From positions 159,998,627 to 160,062,626 of the forward strand of contig NC_053036.3 of the NCBI RefSeq assembly GCF_002575655.3: a stretch of DNA of 64,000 bases, read 5' to 3'. The first letter of the stretch is position 1. Each line of letters starts with the position of its first letter. The DNA comes from Aegilops tauschii subsp. strangulata. Lineage: Eukaryota; Streptophyta; Magnoliopsida; Poales; Poaceae. Positions 47,424 through 58,183 of this stretch are shown here, in pieces. The notes beneath the pieces were generated by a model that saw only the letters and a program-made list of their open reading frames with translations, was not told the origin of the DNA and did not search any database. The position numbers and the translations under genes were made by a program.

Positions 47424-49184
47424 TCAAAGATTACAACGCCCAAATTCAAACATTGCAAGCTGCGTCATTTCTGAAAAGGGATCAGCCGCTGACAAGTCAT
47501 GTATGGGTTTGACACAATAACTTCCAATTGCTTTGACATTTGCTCTTCCAACATGAAGTTTGGCATTTTTGGAGGCACTTCCATTCCGCAGTACTAGCCG
47601 CCTCTGATAATCATACCATTGATCTTTCCTAATTAAATGTGTGTTCAACCTCAGTACCCTCAGCACCTTTGCTCTGGCAAGAAAGAACATGGCGAGTGTA
47701 ATCTCCGATAGAGTCCCTCGGTAGGAGTTCAAAGTAATATTTGAGAGATGCAGATCTAGGCATTCGATGTGATTGTCGTTATCAACATCTTCCACCGGGC
47801 CTAATATGCACTGGAAAAGAAGAGAACGTGTTAGTGCCTACATGCAGTTTTGAACACTGCTACACGCCCATTTGGTTTGCAGGATTTGTAAAATGCACCA
47901 ATGTGCCATCTTCGATCTGTCATGATTAACATGGGCATTAATTTGATTATAATCTAGAAACATGTAGCCTTATTCACAAAAATTGAACTCCCTTATGGTT
48001 AACATCTAACAGGAAAGGAACATCAGCTCGATATACAGCTTCTTCAGGCACGGAAAGCATCTCAGGCAACTGAAAACTTGGTCCAGGTTGGGGACGACAG
48101 ATTCTAGTGCCAAGACCTTCACTGTGCCCAGAGTCTGGGTGAAGCTTCGCTGGATGACAGATGAACATACATCTTCAAAACTAGAAATAACGTTGATATC
48201 AAGAAGGAGAGGTATATAAGGCGATTGTTGTACCTGAAAGTTATAGTATTTGTCAGACGAGTAGACAACCACTTTCAATTTCAGCGCAGAAATGACATTG
48301 ATTCTTGTTGGACCTTGTTGATCAACTACAAGTAATCTCTCAAGTGAAGGTGTGTCCTAGATGACCATATTGTGGTCCACCTTTTGTGATCTCTCGCTGC
48401 AGCACCAGCAACACACATAAATAGTGCAGAGAGTCCTGGAGGTGATGTGCAAGGTACTCGACCAATTCATCTCCTGAAGGCGAAGGAACTCGAGTAGTAC
48501 AGCTGCAGAGCAGGCGCTCCATCTCATCCTTTGGGATGTGGACAGCGACGAGTTCGAGGTGCTTCCGTCGTGGTAGAAAAAGAGCGGGTGCGTCATTAAG
48601 GGGGGATGGCAGTTCATGAACCTGGCGAGGCGCAGCGTGGGCGTGAAGCAAAGCGCGGATGTTGGCAGCAAGCTCGTATGCCCATCATTATAACTTAGCT
48701 TCTCGAGCTGATCTATGGCGCGGGATCGGAACCACTCATCAAGCTTGGCTCGCTCCTTGCCATTGGAACGGAACTTGCCCGCGATAAGGCCTTTGATTGG
48801 GCCATGGTGACTGCCAAGGATCTGGGAGAACGCATCCAAGCTTTGGCGATAGCCATGGCAGAGCTTGTGGGCGTGGAGGAGGTCGACAGGGGTGCGGGGC
48901 CATAGGGTGCGCCACCGCCGGGAAACAGCGACTGTCCTCGCTCGATTTTTTATTGGGAGGAGGGATATGATGACTATCAACATATCATCGGGGAGGTTGT
49001 TGATGAAGTCTAGGCCTGCTGGAGTTGCTTGCGGTTCTTTCTCGACCCACCTCCACTTGTTGGCAGCCTCGTTCTCCACCTCGTCAGCGGGGACGGGAAC
49101 CTCTGTCTCCATATTCACGTCGTGCTCCGGTGCTTCAGCAGCCCCGGCGTCGCCACTCCCTCCGATGGGGCGCTTCGGCGGCAT
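47424..49184 (-). pseudogene. F-box/LRR/FBD protein gene carried inside the CACTA element
   Basis: F-box proteins recruit targets to SCF ubiquitin ligases. From 49184 leftward the gene reads MPPKRPIGG, an F-box (INNLPDDMLIVIISLLP...VSRRWRTLWP, about 49010-48890), and an LRR-like part. A 33-codon stretch (about 48603-48505) lies in a shifted frame, bounded by a slip in a C-run and a compensating change. A TAG at 48359-48357 replaces the expected Gln, after which the same frame continues to a splice at about 48234. Further exons follow at about 48232-48006 and about 47815-47424 (FBD-type: HIECLDLHLSNITLNSYRG). Intron signals are retained, so the capture was of genomic DNA. An in-frame ATG at 49334 extends the first exon, but MPPK is the likelier start. 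Confidence 0.85.
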
Positions 49185-49807
49185 CCTCGTACACTGACGG
49201 CTTTGAGGACTCAGAGCGGCGTCGAGGATGTGGGCGGAGAGAGAGGAATTGTGTGTGTGGAAAGGATGGGGGGTGTGGCCGCTCGGCGGCGCCATTAATA
49301 TAGACCAGTGGGAGCGAGGCGGGCGGCGGTCCAAGGCTGTCGGTGAGAACGACTGCTTAATCTCTAGTATGAATGAAATCTATGCTTAATTACTGAATTT
49401 TAGTTGCAAAAAATAGATAGTGATATTGATTTTTAGCTGCATATTTTAAGAAATCACAGTGTCTCTTGGCTTAGCACCGAAGTCTGGCTTTAATTTGCAT
49501 ACCGTAATCTAAACCGTTTGCGTTGAAGAGATGCACAGATCCTGCGTTGAACAGCTTGTACGCTTCCCGGTGAGCCTGCGCACTGGACTGCGCTCGCACC
49601 CCTCCCGTTCAGTCAAGCAGCTGTCCACACAACACCTCCTATAGCCATTAAAACCAAGACACGTGGCGTCACGTGAATGGTTAACCGAATGCACACGGTT
49701 TGAATTATACAAACGTTTGAGATATTAAAGTGGCACCTATTTTTTTCAAAATGCCTTTGTTGGCTGTCATTATTCGAATGCGCCTTCTCTCAAAGTGGAC
49801 ACGAAAA
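49185..49807. other. 5' flank of the F-box gene
   Basis: Contains a TATATTAATGG box on the minus strand near 49297 and then AT-rich DNA. No further gene is seen. Confidence 0.5.
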
Positions 49808-52160
49808 ATACCACAGCATGTTGGGTGCCCTTCCATGATAGCATGCCAAGTTTCATGAATTTCAGACGAGTTTTGGATTTACTAGAATTTCAAAACCAGG
49901 CATCTCAATGTTTTGCCGGCAATCAACGGTGCCCTGGTGTTTGAAATTCATTCCCATTTCTTGCATGGGACCTAAGCATGCACCCAGGGACACAGATTTG
50001 ATTTTTCAACCAATTTATATGCACTGGAGCATGCGCATGTAGTTCAAATTTGAATTATGCACATAAATGCATTGAAAACTCAGTTAATGCATAAAAATGT
50101 CCAAACGAACCTCGAAAAATCACAAAAATTCACACAACACTCCTGTTGTTCTATGTTGACACGAGAAAAAAACTTGAAAGCAATAAGAGGCAATGGATAT
50201 CATTTCGTCCCCAAAGGTGGGACGTTCCCTATCGAAAACCATCATGCTTGTTGTGAGAAGCTCCGGTTTGTGAGAAGCATATACCCAAACCTGCCCCAAA
50301 TGGGACAAAATTTGTACTGGCATGTCAGGTGCTCTTCCATGATAGCATGCCAAGTTTCATGAATTTCAGACGAGTTTTGGATTTACTAGAATTAAAAAAC
50401 TAGGCATCTCAATGTTTTGCGGGCAATCAACGGTGCCCTGGTGTTTGAAATTCATTCTCATTTTTTGTGAAGTTAATTCATTCTCATTTCTTGCATGGGA
50501 TCTAAGCATGCACCCAAGGACACAAATTTGATTTTTCAACCAATTTATATGCACTGGAGCATGCGCATGTAGTTCAAATTTGAATTATGCACATAAATGC
50601 ATTAAAAACTCAGTTAATGCATAAAAATGTCCAAACGAACCCCGAAAATTCACAAAAATTCACACAACACTCCCGTTGTTCTATGTTGACATGAGAAAAA
50701 ACTTGAAAGCAATAAAAGGCAATGGATATCTTTTCGTCCCCAAAGGTGGGACGTTCCCTACCGAAAACCATCATGCTTGTTGTGAGAAGCTCCGGTTTGT
50801 GAGAAGCATATACCCAAACCTGCCCCAAATGGGACAAAATTTGTACCACGGCATATCGGGTGCCCTTCCATGATAGCATGCCAAGTTTCACGAATTTCAC
50901 ATGAGTTTTGGATTCACTAGAGTTAAAAAACTAGGCATCTCAATGTTTTGCCGGCAATCAACGGTGCCCTAGTGTTTGAAATTCATTCCCATTTCTTGCA
51001 TGGGACCTAAGCATGCACCCAAGGACACAGATTTGATTTTTCAACCAATTTATATGCACTGGAGCATGCACATGTAGTTCAAATTTGAATTGTGCACATA
51101 AATGCATTGAAAACTCAGTTAATGCATAAAAATGTCCAAACGAACCCTGAAAATCACAAAAATTCACACAACACTCCTGTTGTTCTATGTTGACACGAGA
51201 AAAAAAACTTGAAAGCAATAAGAGGCAATGGATATCGTTTCGTCCCCAAAGGTGGGACGTTCCCTACCGAAAACCATCATGCTTGTTGTGAGAAGCTCCG
51301 GTTTGTGAGAAGCGTATACCCAAACCCGCCCCAAATGGGACAAAATTTGTACCACGGCATGTTGATGCTGATCCATGATAGCATGCCAAGTTTCATGAAT
51401 TTCAGACGAGTTTTGGATTTACTAGAATTAAAAAACCAGGCATCTCAATGATTTGCCGGCAATCAACGATGCCATGGTGTTTGAAATTCATTCCCATTTC
51501 TTGCATGGGACCTAAGCATGCACCCAAGGACAAAGATTTGTTTTTTCAACCAATTTATATGCACTAGAGCATGCGCATGTAGTTCAAATTTGAATTATGC
51601 ACATAAATGCATTGAAAACTCACTTAATGCATAAAAATTTCCAAACGAACCCCGAAAAATCACAAAAATTCACACAACACTCCTGTTGTTCTATGTTGAC
51701 ACGAGAAAAAAAACTTGAAAGCAATAAGAGGCAATGGATATCGTTTCGTCCCCAAAGGTGAGACGTTCCCTACCGAAAACCATCATGCTTGTTGTGAGAA
51801 GCTCCGGCTTGTGAGAAGCGTATACCCAAACCTACCCCAAACGGGACAAAATTTGTACCACGGCATGTTGATGCCGCTCCATGATAGCATGCCAAGTTTC
51901 ATGAATTTCAGACGAGTTTTGGATTTACTAGAATTTAAAAACCAGGCATCTCAATGTTTTGCCGGCAATCAACGGTGCCATGGTGTTTGAAATTCATTCC
52001 CATTTCTTGCATGGGACCTAAGCATGCACCCAAGGACAAAGATTTGATTTTTCAACGAATTTATATGCACTGGAGCATGTGCATGTAGTTCAAATTTGAA
52101 TTATGCACATCAATGCATTGAAAACTCACTTAATGCATAAAAATGTCCAAATGAACCCTG
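49808..52160. repeat. Tandem array with a unit of about 505 bp (4.6 copies)
   Basis: The anchor CCATGATAGCATGCCAAGTT occurs at about 49834, 50337, 50868, 51374 and 51880. Spacing is about 505 bp, except the second unit, which carries a 25-bp local duplication. Units are roughly 95% alike by eye. Each has GTTCAAATTTGAATT and an open stretch MKAIRGNGYRFVPKGGTF, the same short peptide in every unit, but with no start context or splice that would make a gene. Confidence 0.9.
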
Positions 52161-52621
52161 AATAATTCCAATTCTTTTATGATCACTGCAGATAAAATGT
52201 CTAGCAATTCAAACACCGTCCATGGCCGCTGTGACCCCATTATGTAATTCAAATCAAGACCAAAATCAAGTAGATCCCACACAGTTTATTATAACCAACC
52301 GTGCGAGATGCAACACAAAATATCTTCGTACCGTGTCTGAATAAGGGACCGTGTCTGATGACACTTTGCGCGCCAGTTTTTTGGGTGAAGCGATTCAAAA
52401 TTTTCGGCTTCCGCGGAAATATCTACCTCCCCGCCCCTTCCCCCTTACCAAAAGCCATAGTTCCCCTCTTTCTGCCTTCCTTTCCAAGTTGAAACCTTTA
52501 CTCCTTGCTTGCAGCGCTGCCGCCTCCTTGCCAGCGACCCTCCTTCCCGCAGCTCGGCCTCGCCTATCCAGGCAGTTAATCCACACCCGACCCCCATCCT
52601 CCTCCTCCTTCCACATCCCAC
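52161..52621 (+). promoter_or_regulatory. Upstream region of the 166-aa ORF
   Basis: AT-rich until about 52400, then CT- and GC-rich to the ATG, like a grass promoter and leader. Frames in this stretch on both strands are taken as by-products. Confidence 0.4.
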
Positions 52622-53122
52622 ATGCCCCGATCGCCGGCGCGAGTGCGACACCTTCCACCCAAATCACCGACCCCTCCACCAAATAAGCGCCGGCCTAAGC
52701 CATGGTGCACGCAGTATAGCCAGGACCTCAAGGAGCATTTGGCAGCGGAGAAGCAAATCGCGGCCGCACGCGCGGATGAGGTCGCGATGGCTGCCATTTG
52801 TGCCGACCCCCAGATCTTGGAGGAGCACCTCGCGGTCGAGGCCACCGTTGATGTCTCACGCGCCAACACCACGACGCGGTTGGCTGCTTTAAACGACAGT
52901 TCGTGGCGTTTTCTCGAGGCCACCATCGGTGCCTTCGACGAAGACTACCAGGTGTTTTCTCAGCATGCACGTGCTTACCTCATCTCAAGAGCCAGAAGGT
53001 TGGTGCCTGGAGCGGCTCAGGCAACTCACCACTACAGCGAGGGCACCCACGATGCGGAGGCCTCGCCCTCTTCCATGTCCAAGGAGCCAATTGTCATCGA
53101 TATCTCTGACAATGAGGAGTAG
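52622..53122 (+). CDS. 166-aa CACTA-borne protein with C-terminal SUMO-interaction-like motif
   Basis: One uninterrupted frame from ATG (52622) to TAG. The N-terminus is basic and Pro-rich (residues 1-30). Residues about 34-110 are Ala/Glu-rich and probably helical (KEHLAAEKQIAAARADEVA). The C-terminus ends PIVIDISDNEE, a hydrophobic core followed by acids as in SUMO-interaction motifs. I recognise no family. It lies between two tandem arrays in the same orientation as the B3-like exon 1.5 kb downstream. It could be cargo from a host gene, the first exon of a larger gene, or an element accessory protein. Codon use is GC-rich, unlike the flanks. Confidence 0.5.
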   Translation: MPRSPARVRHLPPKSPTPPPNKRRPKPWCTQYSQDLKEHLAAEKQIAAARADEVAMAAICADPQILEEHLAVEATVDVSRANTTTRLAALNDSSWRFLEATIGAFDEDYQVFSQHARAYLISRARRLVPGAAQATHHYSEGTHDAEASPSSMSKEPIVIDISDNEE

Positions 53123-54370
53123 CTTGTCTTATTAGCTCACTATAAGGACCCATGTTCAGTTTGCTAGCTACTGCCTTTCCGTAACAAATTCTAGTGAATT
53201 GTGCTATCTACTTTCACCATGCAATCTTATGCTATAGTGTATATGTTCTATATGTCGTGCAATGTGGTGTTCAATTAACTGCTTGGTACAATTCTGCAAA
53301 TGTGATGTTCAATTCTTGAGGGTGCAATATTTCCAAGTTGTTAAGCATGCTTGGTTTGGTTAACTGTCTGATCTTCTATTAGGAGTATGTTATATTATTC
53401 AATTGGTGTTTACTTAACTGCTTGGTTCATTTGTTGTGGCTTGGTTCACTTGTTGTGGTGTTTAGTTAACTGCTTGGTTCAATTCTGCAATGCGATGTTC
53501 AATTATTGTGGCTGCATTCTGTTATTGTATACCATGTGAGGAATAAATCGAATTTGGCTGTACTAAATACATGAGAAACAAATACAATTGCTATATTTCC
53601 AAGTTGTTAAGCATGCTTTGTTTGGTTAACTGTCTGATCTTCTATTAGGAGTATGTTATATTGTGCAATGTAGTGCTCAGTTAACGTTTGGTTCATTTGT
53701 TGTGGTGTTTAGTTAACTGCTTGGTTCAATTCTGCAATGTGATGTTCAATTGCTGTGGCTGCATTCTCTTATTGTATACCATGTGAGGAATAAATTGAAT
53801 TTGGCTGTACTAAAGACATGAGAAACAAATACAATTGCTATATTTCCAAGTTGTTAAGCATGCTTGGTTTGGTTAACTGTCTGATCTTCTATTCGGAGTA
53901 TGTTATATTGTGCAATGTGGTGCAATTAACATTTGGTTCATTTGTTGTGGTGTTTAGTTAACTTCTTGGTTCAATTCTGCAATGCGATGTTCAATTGCTG
54001 TGGCTGCATTCTGTTATTGTATACCATGTGAGGAATAAATCGAATTTGGCTGTACTAAATACATGAGAAACAAATACAATTGCTATATTTCCAAGTTGGT
54101 AAGCATGCTTGGTTTGGTTAACTGTCTGATCTTCTATTAGGAGTATGTTATATTGTGCAATGTGGTGCTCAATTAACGTTTGGTTCATTTGTTGTGGTGT
54201 TTAGTTAACTGCTTGGTTCAATTCTGCAATGCGATGTTCAATTGCCGTGGCTACATTCTGTTATTGTATACCATGTGAGGAATAAATCGAATTAGGCCGC
54301 ACTTAATACATGAGAAACATATACAAGTGCTATATTTCCTAGTTCTTAATCATGCTTGGTTTGGATAAAT
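53123..54370. repeat. Tandem array with a unit of about 246 bp (4-5 copies)
   Basis: The anchor ATTTCCAAGTTGTTAAGCATG occurs at about 53329, 53595, 53842 and 54087, with a diverged copy at 54334. Units contain TTAACTGCTTGGTTCAATTCTGCAA. The array occupies the space between the ORF and the B3-like exon and could be an intron expanded by repetition. Confidence 0.9.
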
Positions 54371-54617
54371 GGGCTTTCCATGTGGCTTGAATTAATCTGA
54401 TGAATCTGCAATGTGCTTATTTATCATCAACATATTTTACTGATAGCATGCAAACCCTTACTTAACCTGATGACTAACTACCTTATATGTGTTGCAGGGA
54501 AACAATGGGAAGCACTGAGGTTTACAAGATGGTACTAACTATTATACCTTGCCTTTTTGTATTCCTTTGCCCCATTTCCAATATAGAGAAGATATTTATG
54601 CACATCCTTGTTTTCAG

Positions 54618-54856
54618 GCTTCACTGACGATTACCTCTCAAACCACCTCTGCGGTCAGGAGGCGAGGAAAGTTTTCATACAACACCCACGGTTCAATATT
54701 GAAGTGTTCCTGAAGAGGTCGAAGGATGGACGGTCAATCATCCACAGGCACTGGCCTAAAGTTGCAAAGACCTTCAACATGAATGAAGACTCAATATTCG
54801 CCTTCCGCTTCAGCAGTTTTCCAGATGAGATGCATCTCTCTATGTACCGTCTATGA
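54618..54856 (+). pseudogene. B3-like DNA-binding domain exon
   Basis: Follows a TTTTCAG acceptor and reads to a TGA at 54854-54856. The stretch KDGRSIIHRHWPKVAKTFNMNEDSIFAFRFS (broken here only for description: basic strand, W-P, then N-M-N-E-D-S-I-F-A-F) matches the second half of a plant B3 fold. A possible upstream exon at 54498-54531 (ATGGGAAGC...) does not keep frame across the intron, so the gene is either frameshifted or only a captured exon. It could be the C-terminal exon of the same transcript as the ORF at 52622, but that ORF has its own stop. Confidence 0.55.
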
Positions 54857-55587
54857 TGCTAATTTTGAAAGGTTCTAGATGTTGCATGTGAAACTTGCTT
54901 CTGGTGCAGTTGTGTAATGGGATAGCTGAGTGCTAAAGCTATATCATGTTATAGTCTGATGTATTTAAATTATGAAATCCTGCTTCCTTAATATGGAAAT
55001 GTAATATATCATGTGCTTAATATGAATGTCAATTAGATTAGTAAATGGATTATTAATAATTGGGCAATTAGCCTGCTAATTGGCCAATTAGCTTGCTAAT
55101 TGGGTTTTCCTATTGCAAACGGTTAATGAGAAACCACCGTGGGCGATGACCTCAGGAAACGCACACAGTTTCTAGGAATAAACCATGTTGGATCAATGAA
55201 CAATCAGACACGACATTCTCTTCAAAACTGTTTGCGTTACGCCACCTTGCACAAACGTTTTCCTTGTAGTGACTGTGTGGGATGTATATACGAACAGAAA
55301 CGTTTAGTGGTGACTGACTGTGTGGGATGTACTTATGACCGGAAATGATTTCGCCTGTATAATTGTATTTTTTTGAGCACTACTGTACGTATTTCTGTAT
55401 TTGAGTGCTCGCCGGTCGCACACGACCTCATTTTGCCGAGCGTGTGTGCCAGGAGGGCATATCCCCAACGGTTTCTGGGTCGTGTGGGAAGGACCCCCCT
55501 ATCGCACACACTCACTTGGTGACGGTTCCGAATGTCGTCGCAGAAAGGGGTTAAAAACCGTTTGTTTAGGACCAACGCGCACCAGTG
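54857..55587. repeat. Right subterminal zone of the CACTA element
   Basis: AT-rich until 55110, then TGTGGGATGTA and AACGTTT/AAACGTTT words and CGCACAC near the end, mirroring the TGTGCGAT words of the left end. A direct repeat GCTAATTGGCCAATTAGC/TTGCTAATTGGG lies at about 55073-55105. Confidence 0.65.
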
Positions 55588-55590
55588 ATA

Positions 55591-55977
55591 TGCTATCATG
55601 AGAAAAGCCACTAGTGAAACCTATGCCCCCCGGGTCTATTTTCCATCATATAAGTGTCCGATCTACAATTTTAGTTTCCTACTTATTTTATTTTGCAATC
55701 TTTACTTTCCAATCTATACAACAAAAATACCAAAAATATTTATCTTACTCTCTTTATCAGATCTCACTTTTGCGATTGGCCGTGAAGGGATTGACGACCC
55801 CTTTATTGTGTTGGTTGTTAGGTTCTTGATTGTTTGTGTAGGTACTAGGTGACTTGCGTGTTATCTCCTACTGGATTGATACCTTGGTTCTCAAAAACTG
55901 AGGGAAATACTTACGCTACTTTGCTGCATCACCCTTTCCTCTTCAAGGGAAAACCAACGCATGCTCAAGAGGTAGCA
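55591..55977 (+). repeat. Gypsy 5' LTR, second part
   Basis: Continues the LTR after the CACTA insertion (ATA is duplicated at 46902-46904 and 55588-55590). It ends GAGGTAGCA. Confidence 0.9.
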
Positions 55978-55988
55978 AGAAGGATTTC

Positions 55989-56006
55989 TGGCGCCGTTGC
56001 CGGGGA
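55989..56006 (+). promoter_or_regulatory. Gypsy primer binding site (tRNA-Asp type)
   Basis: TGGCGCCGTTGCCGGGGA follows the LTR after eleven bases. It fits the tRNA-Asp type site common in Athila-like elements. Confidence 0.85.
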
Positions 56007-56189
56007 GATCTACGCTAAAGTCAAGACATACCAAGTACCCATCACAAACTCTTCTCCGTCGCATTACATTATTTGCCATTCGCCTTTCGTTTTCCTCTCC
56101 CCCACTTCACCTTTGCCGTTTTATTCGCCTCTCTTCCGTTCGCTTCTTTTCGCGTGCTTCTTGTGTGCTTGTGTGTTGGATTGTTTGTC

Positions 56190-58183
56190 ATGATGGCTCA
56201 AGATAATACTAAATTGTGTGACTTTTCCAATACCAACAACAATGATTTTATTAGCACTCCGATTGCTCCTATTACCGATGCTGAATCTTGTGAAATTAAT
56301 GCTGCTTTGTTGAATCTTGTCATGAAAGATCAATTTTCTGGCCTTCCTAGTGAAGATGCCGCTACACATCTAAACAACTTTGTGGATCTGTGTGATATGC
56401 AAAAGAAGAAAGATGTGGATAATGATATTGTTAAATTGAACCTATTTCCGTTTTCTCTTAGAGATCGTGCTAAAACTTGGTTCTCTTCTTTGCCTAAAAA
56501 TAGTATTGATTCATGGAATAAGTGCAAATATGCTTTTATCTCTAAGTATTTTCCTCCCGCTAAGATCATCTCTCTTAGGAACGATATTATGAATTTTAAG
56601 CAACTTGATCATGAGCATGTTGCACAAGCTTGGGAGAGGATGAAATTGATGATATGTAATTTCCCTACACATGGTTTGAATTATGGATGATTATACAAAA
56701 AATTTATGCCGGATTGAATTTTGCTTCTTCAAAATCTTTTAGATTCGGCCGCGGGAGGCACTTTTATGGAAATCACTTTAGGAGAAGCTACTAAACTCCT
56801 TGATAATATTATGGTTAATTATTCTCAATGGCACACCGAAAGATCCACTAGTAAAAAAGTTCATGCGATTGAAGAGATTAATGTTTTGAGTGGAAAGATA
56901 GATGAACTTATGAAATTGTTTGCTAATAAGAGTCTTTCTTCTGATCCTAATGATATGCCTTTGTTCACTTTGATTGAGAATAATGGATGTGAATTTTGTT
57001 GGTAGGAACAATTTTGATAACAACGCGTATAGAGGAAACTTTAATTCTATGCCTTTCCCTAGTAATTCCTCTAATAATTATGGTAATTCCTACAACAACT
57101 CTTATGGAAATTTTAATAAGATGCCCTCTGATTTTGAGACTAGTGTTAAATAATTTATGAGTTCGCAAAAGAATTTCAATGCTTTGGTTGAAGAAAAGCT
57201 GCTTAAGATGGATGAGTTGGCTAGGAACTTGGATAGAATTTCTCTTGATGTTGATTCTTTGAAACTTAGATCTATTCCACCTAAGCATGATATCAATGAG
57301 TCTCTCAAAGCCATGAGAATTTCCATTGATGAGTGCAAATAAAGAACCGCTAGGATGCGTGCTAAAAAAGATTGCTTTGTGAAAGCGTGTTCTTCTAGTT
57401 TCAACAATAATAATGATGAAGATCTAAAAGTGATTGATGTAACTCCTATTAAATCTTTGTTTTCCAGTATGAATCTTGATAAAGATGGGACTGGAGATGA
57501 GTCAACTTTAGTTAAAAGGCATCCCAATGATTCAGAGTTTTCAGATCTTGATGCTAAAATTAATAAAAGTGGGATTGAAGAGGTCAAAACTTTACTTAGT
57601 AATGAACCCACTATTTTGGATTTCAAGGAATTTAATTATGATAATTTCTCTTTTTTTGCGAGGTTATGATAATTGCTCTTTCATAGATTGTATTTCCTTG
57701 TTGCAATCCGTGTTAAATTCTCCTCATGCTTATGATCAAAATAAAGCTTTCACTAAACATATCGTTGATGCTTTAATGCAATCTTATGAAGAAAAGATTG
57801 AACTACAGGTTTCAATTCCTAGAAAACTTCATGATCAGTGGGAACCAACTATTAAAATTAAGATTAAACATTATGAATGTTATGCTTTATGTGATTTGGG
57901 TGCTAGTGTTTCCACAATTCCAAAAACTTTTTGTGATGTGTTAGGTTTCCGTGAATTTGATGATTGTTCTTTAAATTTGCATCTTGCGGATTCCACTATT
58001 AAGAAACCTATGGGAAGAATTAATGATGTTCTTATTGTTGCTAATAGGAATTATGTGCCGCAGATTTCATTGTTCTTGATATAGATTGCAATCCTACATG
58101 TCCTATTATTCTTGGTAGACCTTACCTTAGAACGATTGGTGCAGTTATTGATATGAAAGAAGGAAATATTAGATTTCTCCGTT
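56190..58183 (+). pseudogene. Gypsy gag and aspartic protease
   Basis: The start is ATGATGGCTCAAG at 56190. Gag runs through FSGLPSEDAATHLNNF (about 56335-56385), RDRAKTWFSSLP (about 56462-56498) and a region rich in Asn/Gly/Ser (57000-57120). The protease has CDLGASVSTIPK (about 57889-57925) and ends near PIILGRPYLRTIGAVIDMKEGNIRF (about 58100-58180). Breaks are a TGA after GLNYG (56688-56690), shifts near 56700-56730 and 56990, TAA near 57150 and near 57339, and a shift near 57665. Gag would form the particle and the protease would process it. No RT follows. Confidence 0.9.

Larger units (their letters stand above)
46905..55587. mobile_element. Non-autonomous CACTA-type element carrying gene pieces (8683 bp)
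   Basis: It starts CACTACTGCTGG at 46905 and ends GCGCACCAGTG at 55587 (inverse CACTGGTGC), with ATA duplicated on both sides. Removing it restores the LTR exactly as in the 3' LTR. No TNP2 is present. Contents from left to right: 84-bp repeats, a decayed F-box/FBD gene (-), a 505-bp array, a 166-aa ORF (+), a 246-bp array, a B3-like exon (+), and a right subterminal zone. TGTGCGAT or TGTGGGAT words are dense at both ends. The TIR match beyond the first five bases is weak, so the superfamily call rests on CACT ends and the 3-bp duplication. Confidence 0.85.

Noticed and set aside
49808..52160. A family of small proteins beginning near MKAIRGNGYRFVPKGG in each repeat
   Set aside because: The peptide recurs only because the DNA unit is tandemly repeated. 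Lengths differ with each stop, and the starts lie in A-runs without promoter or splice context.
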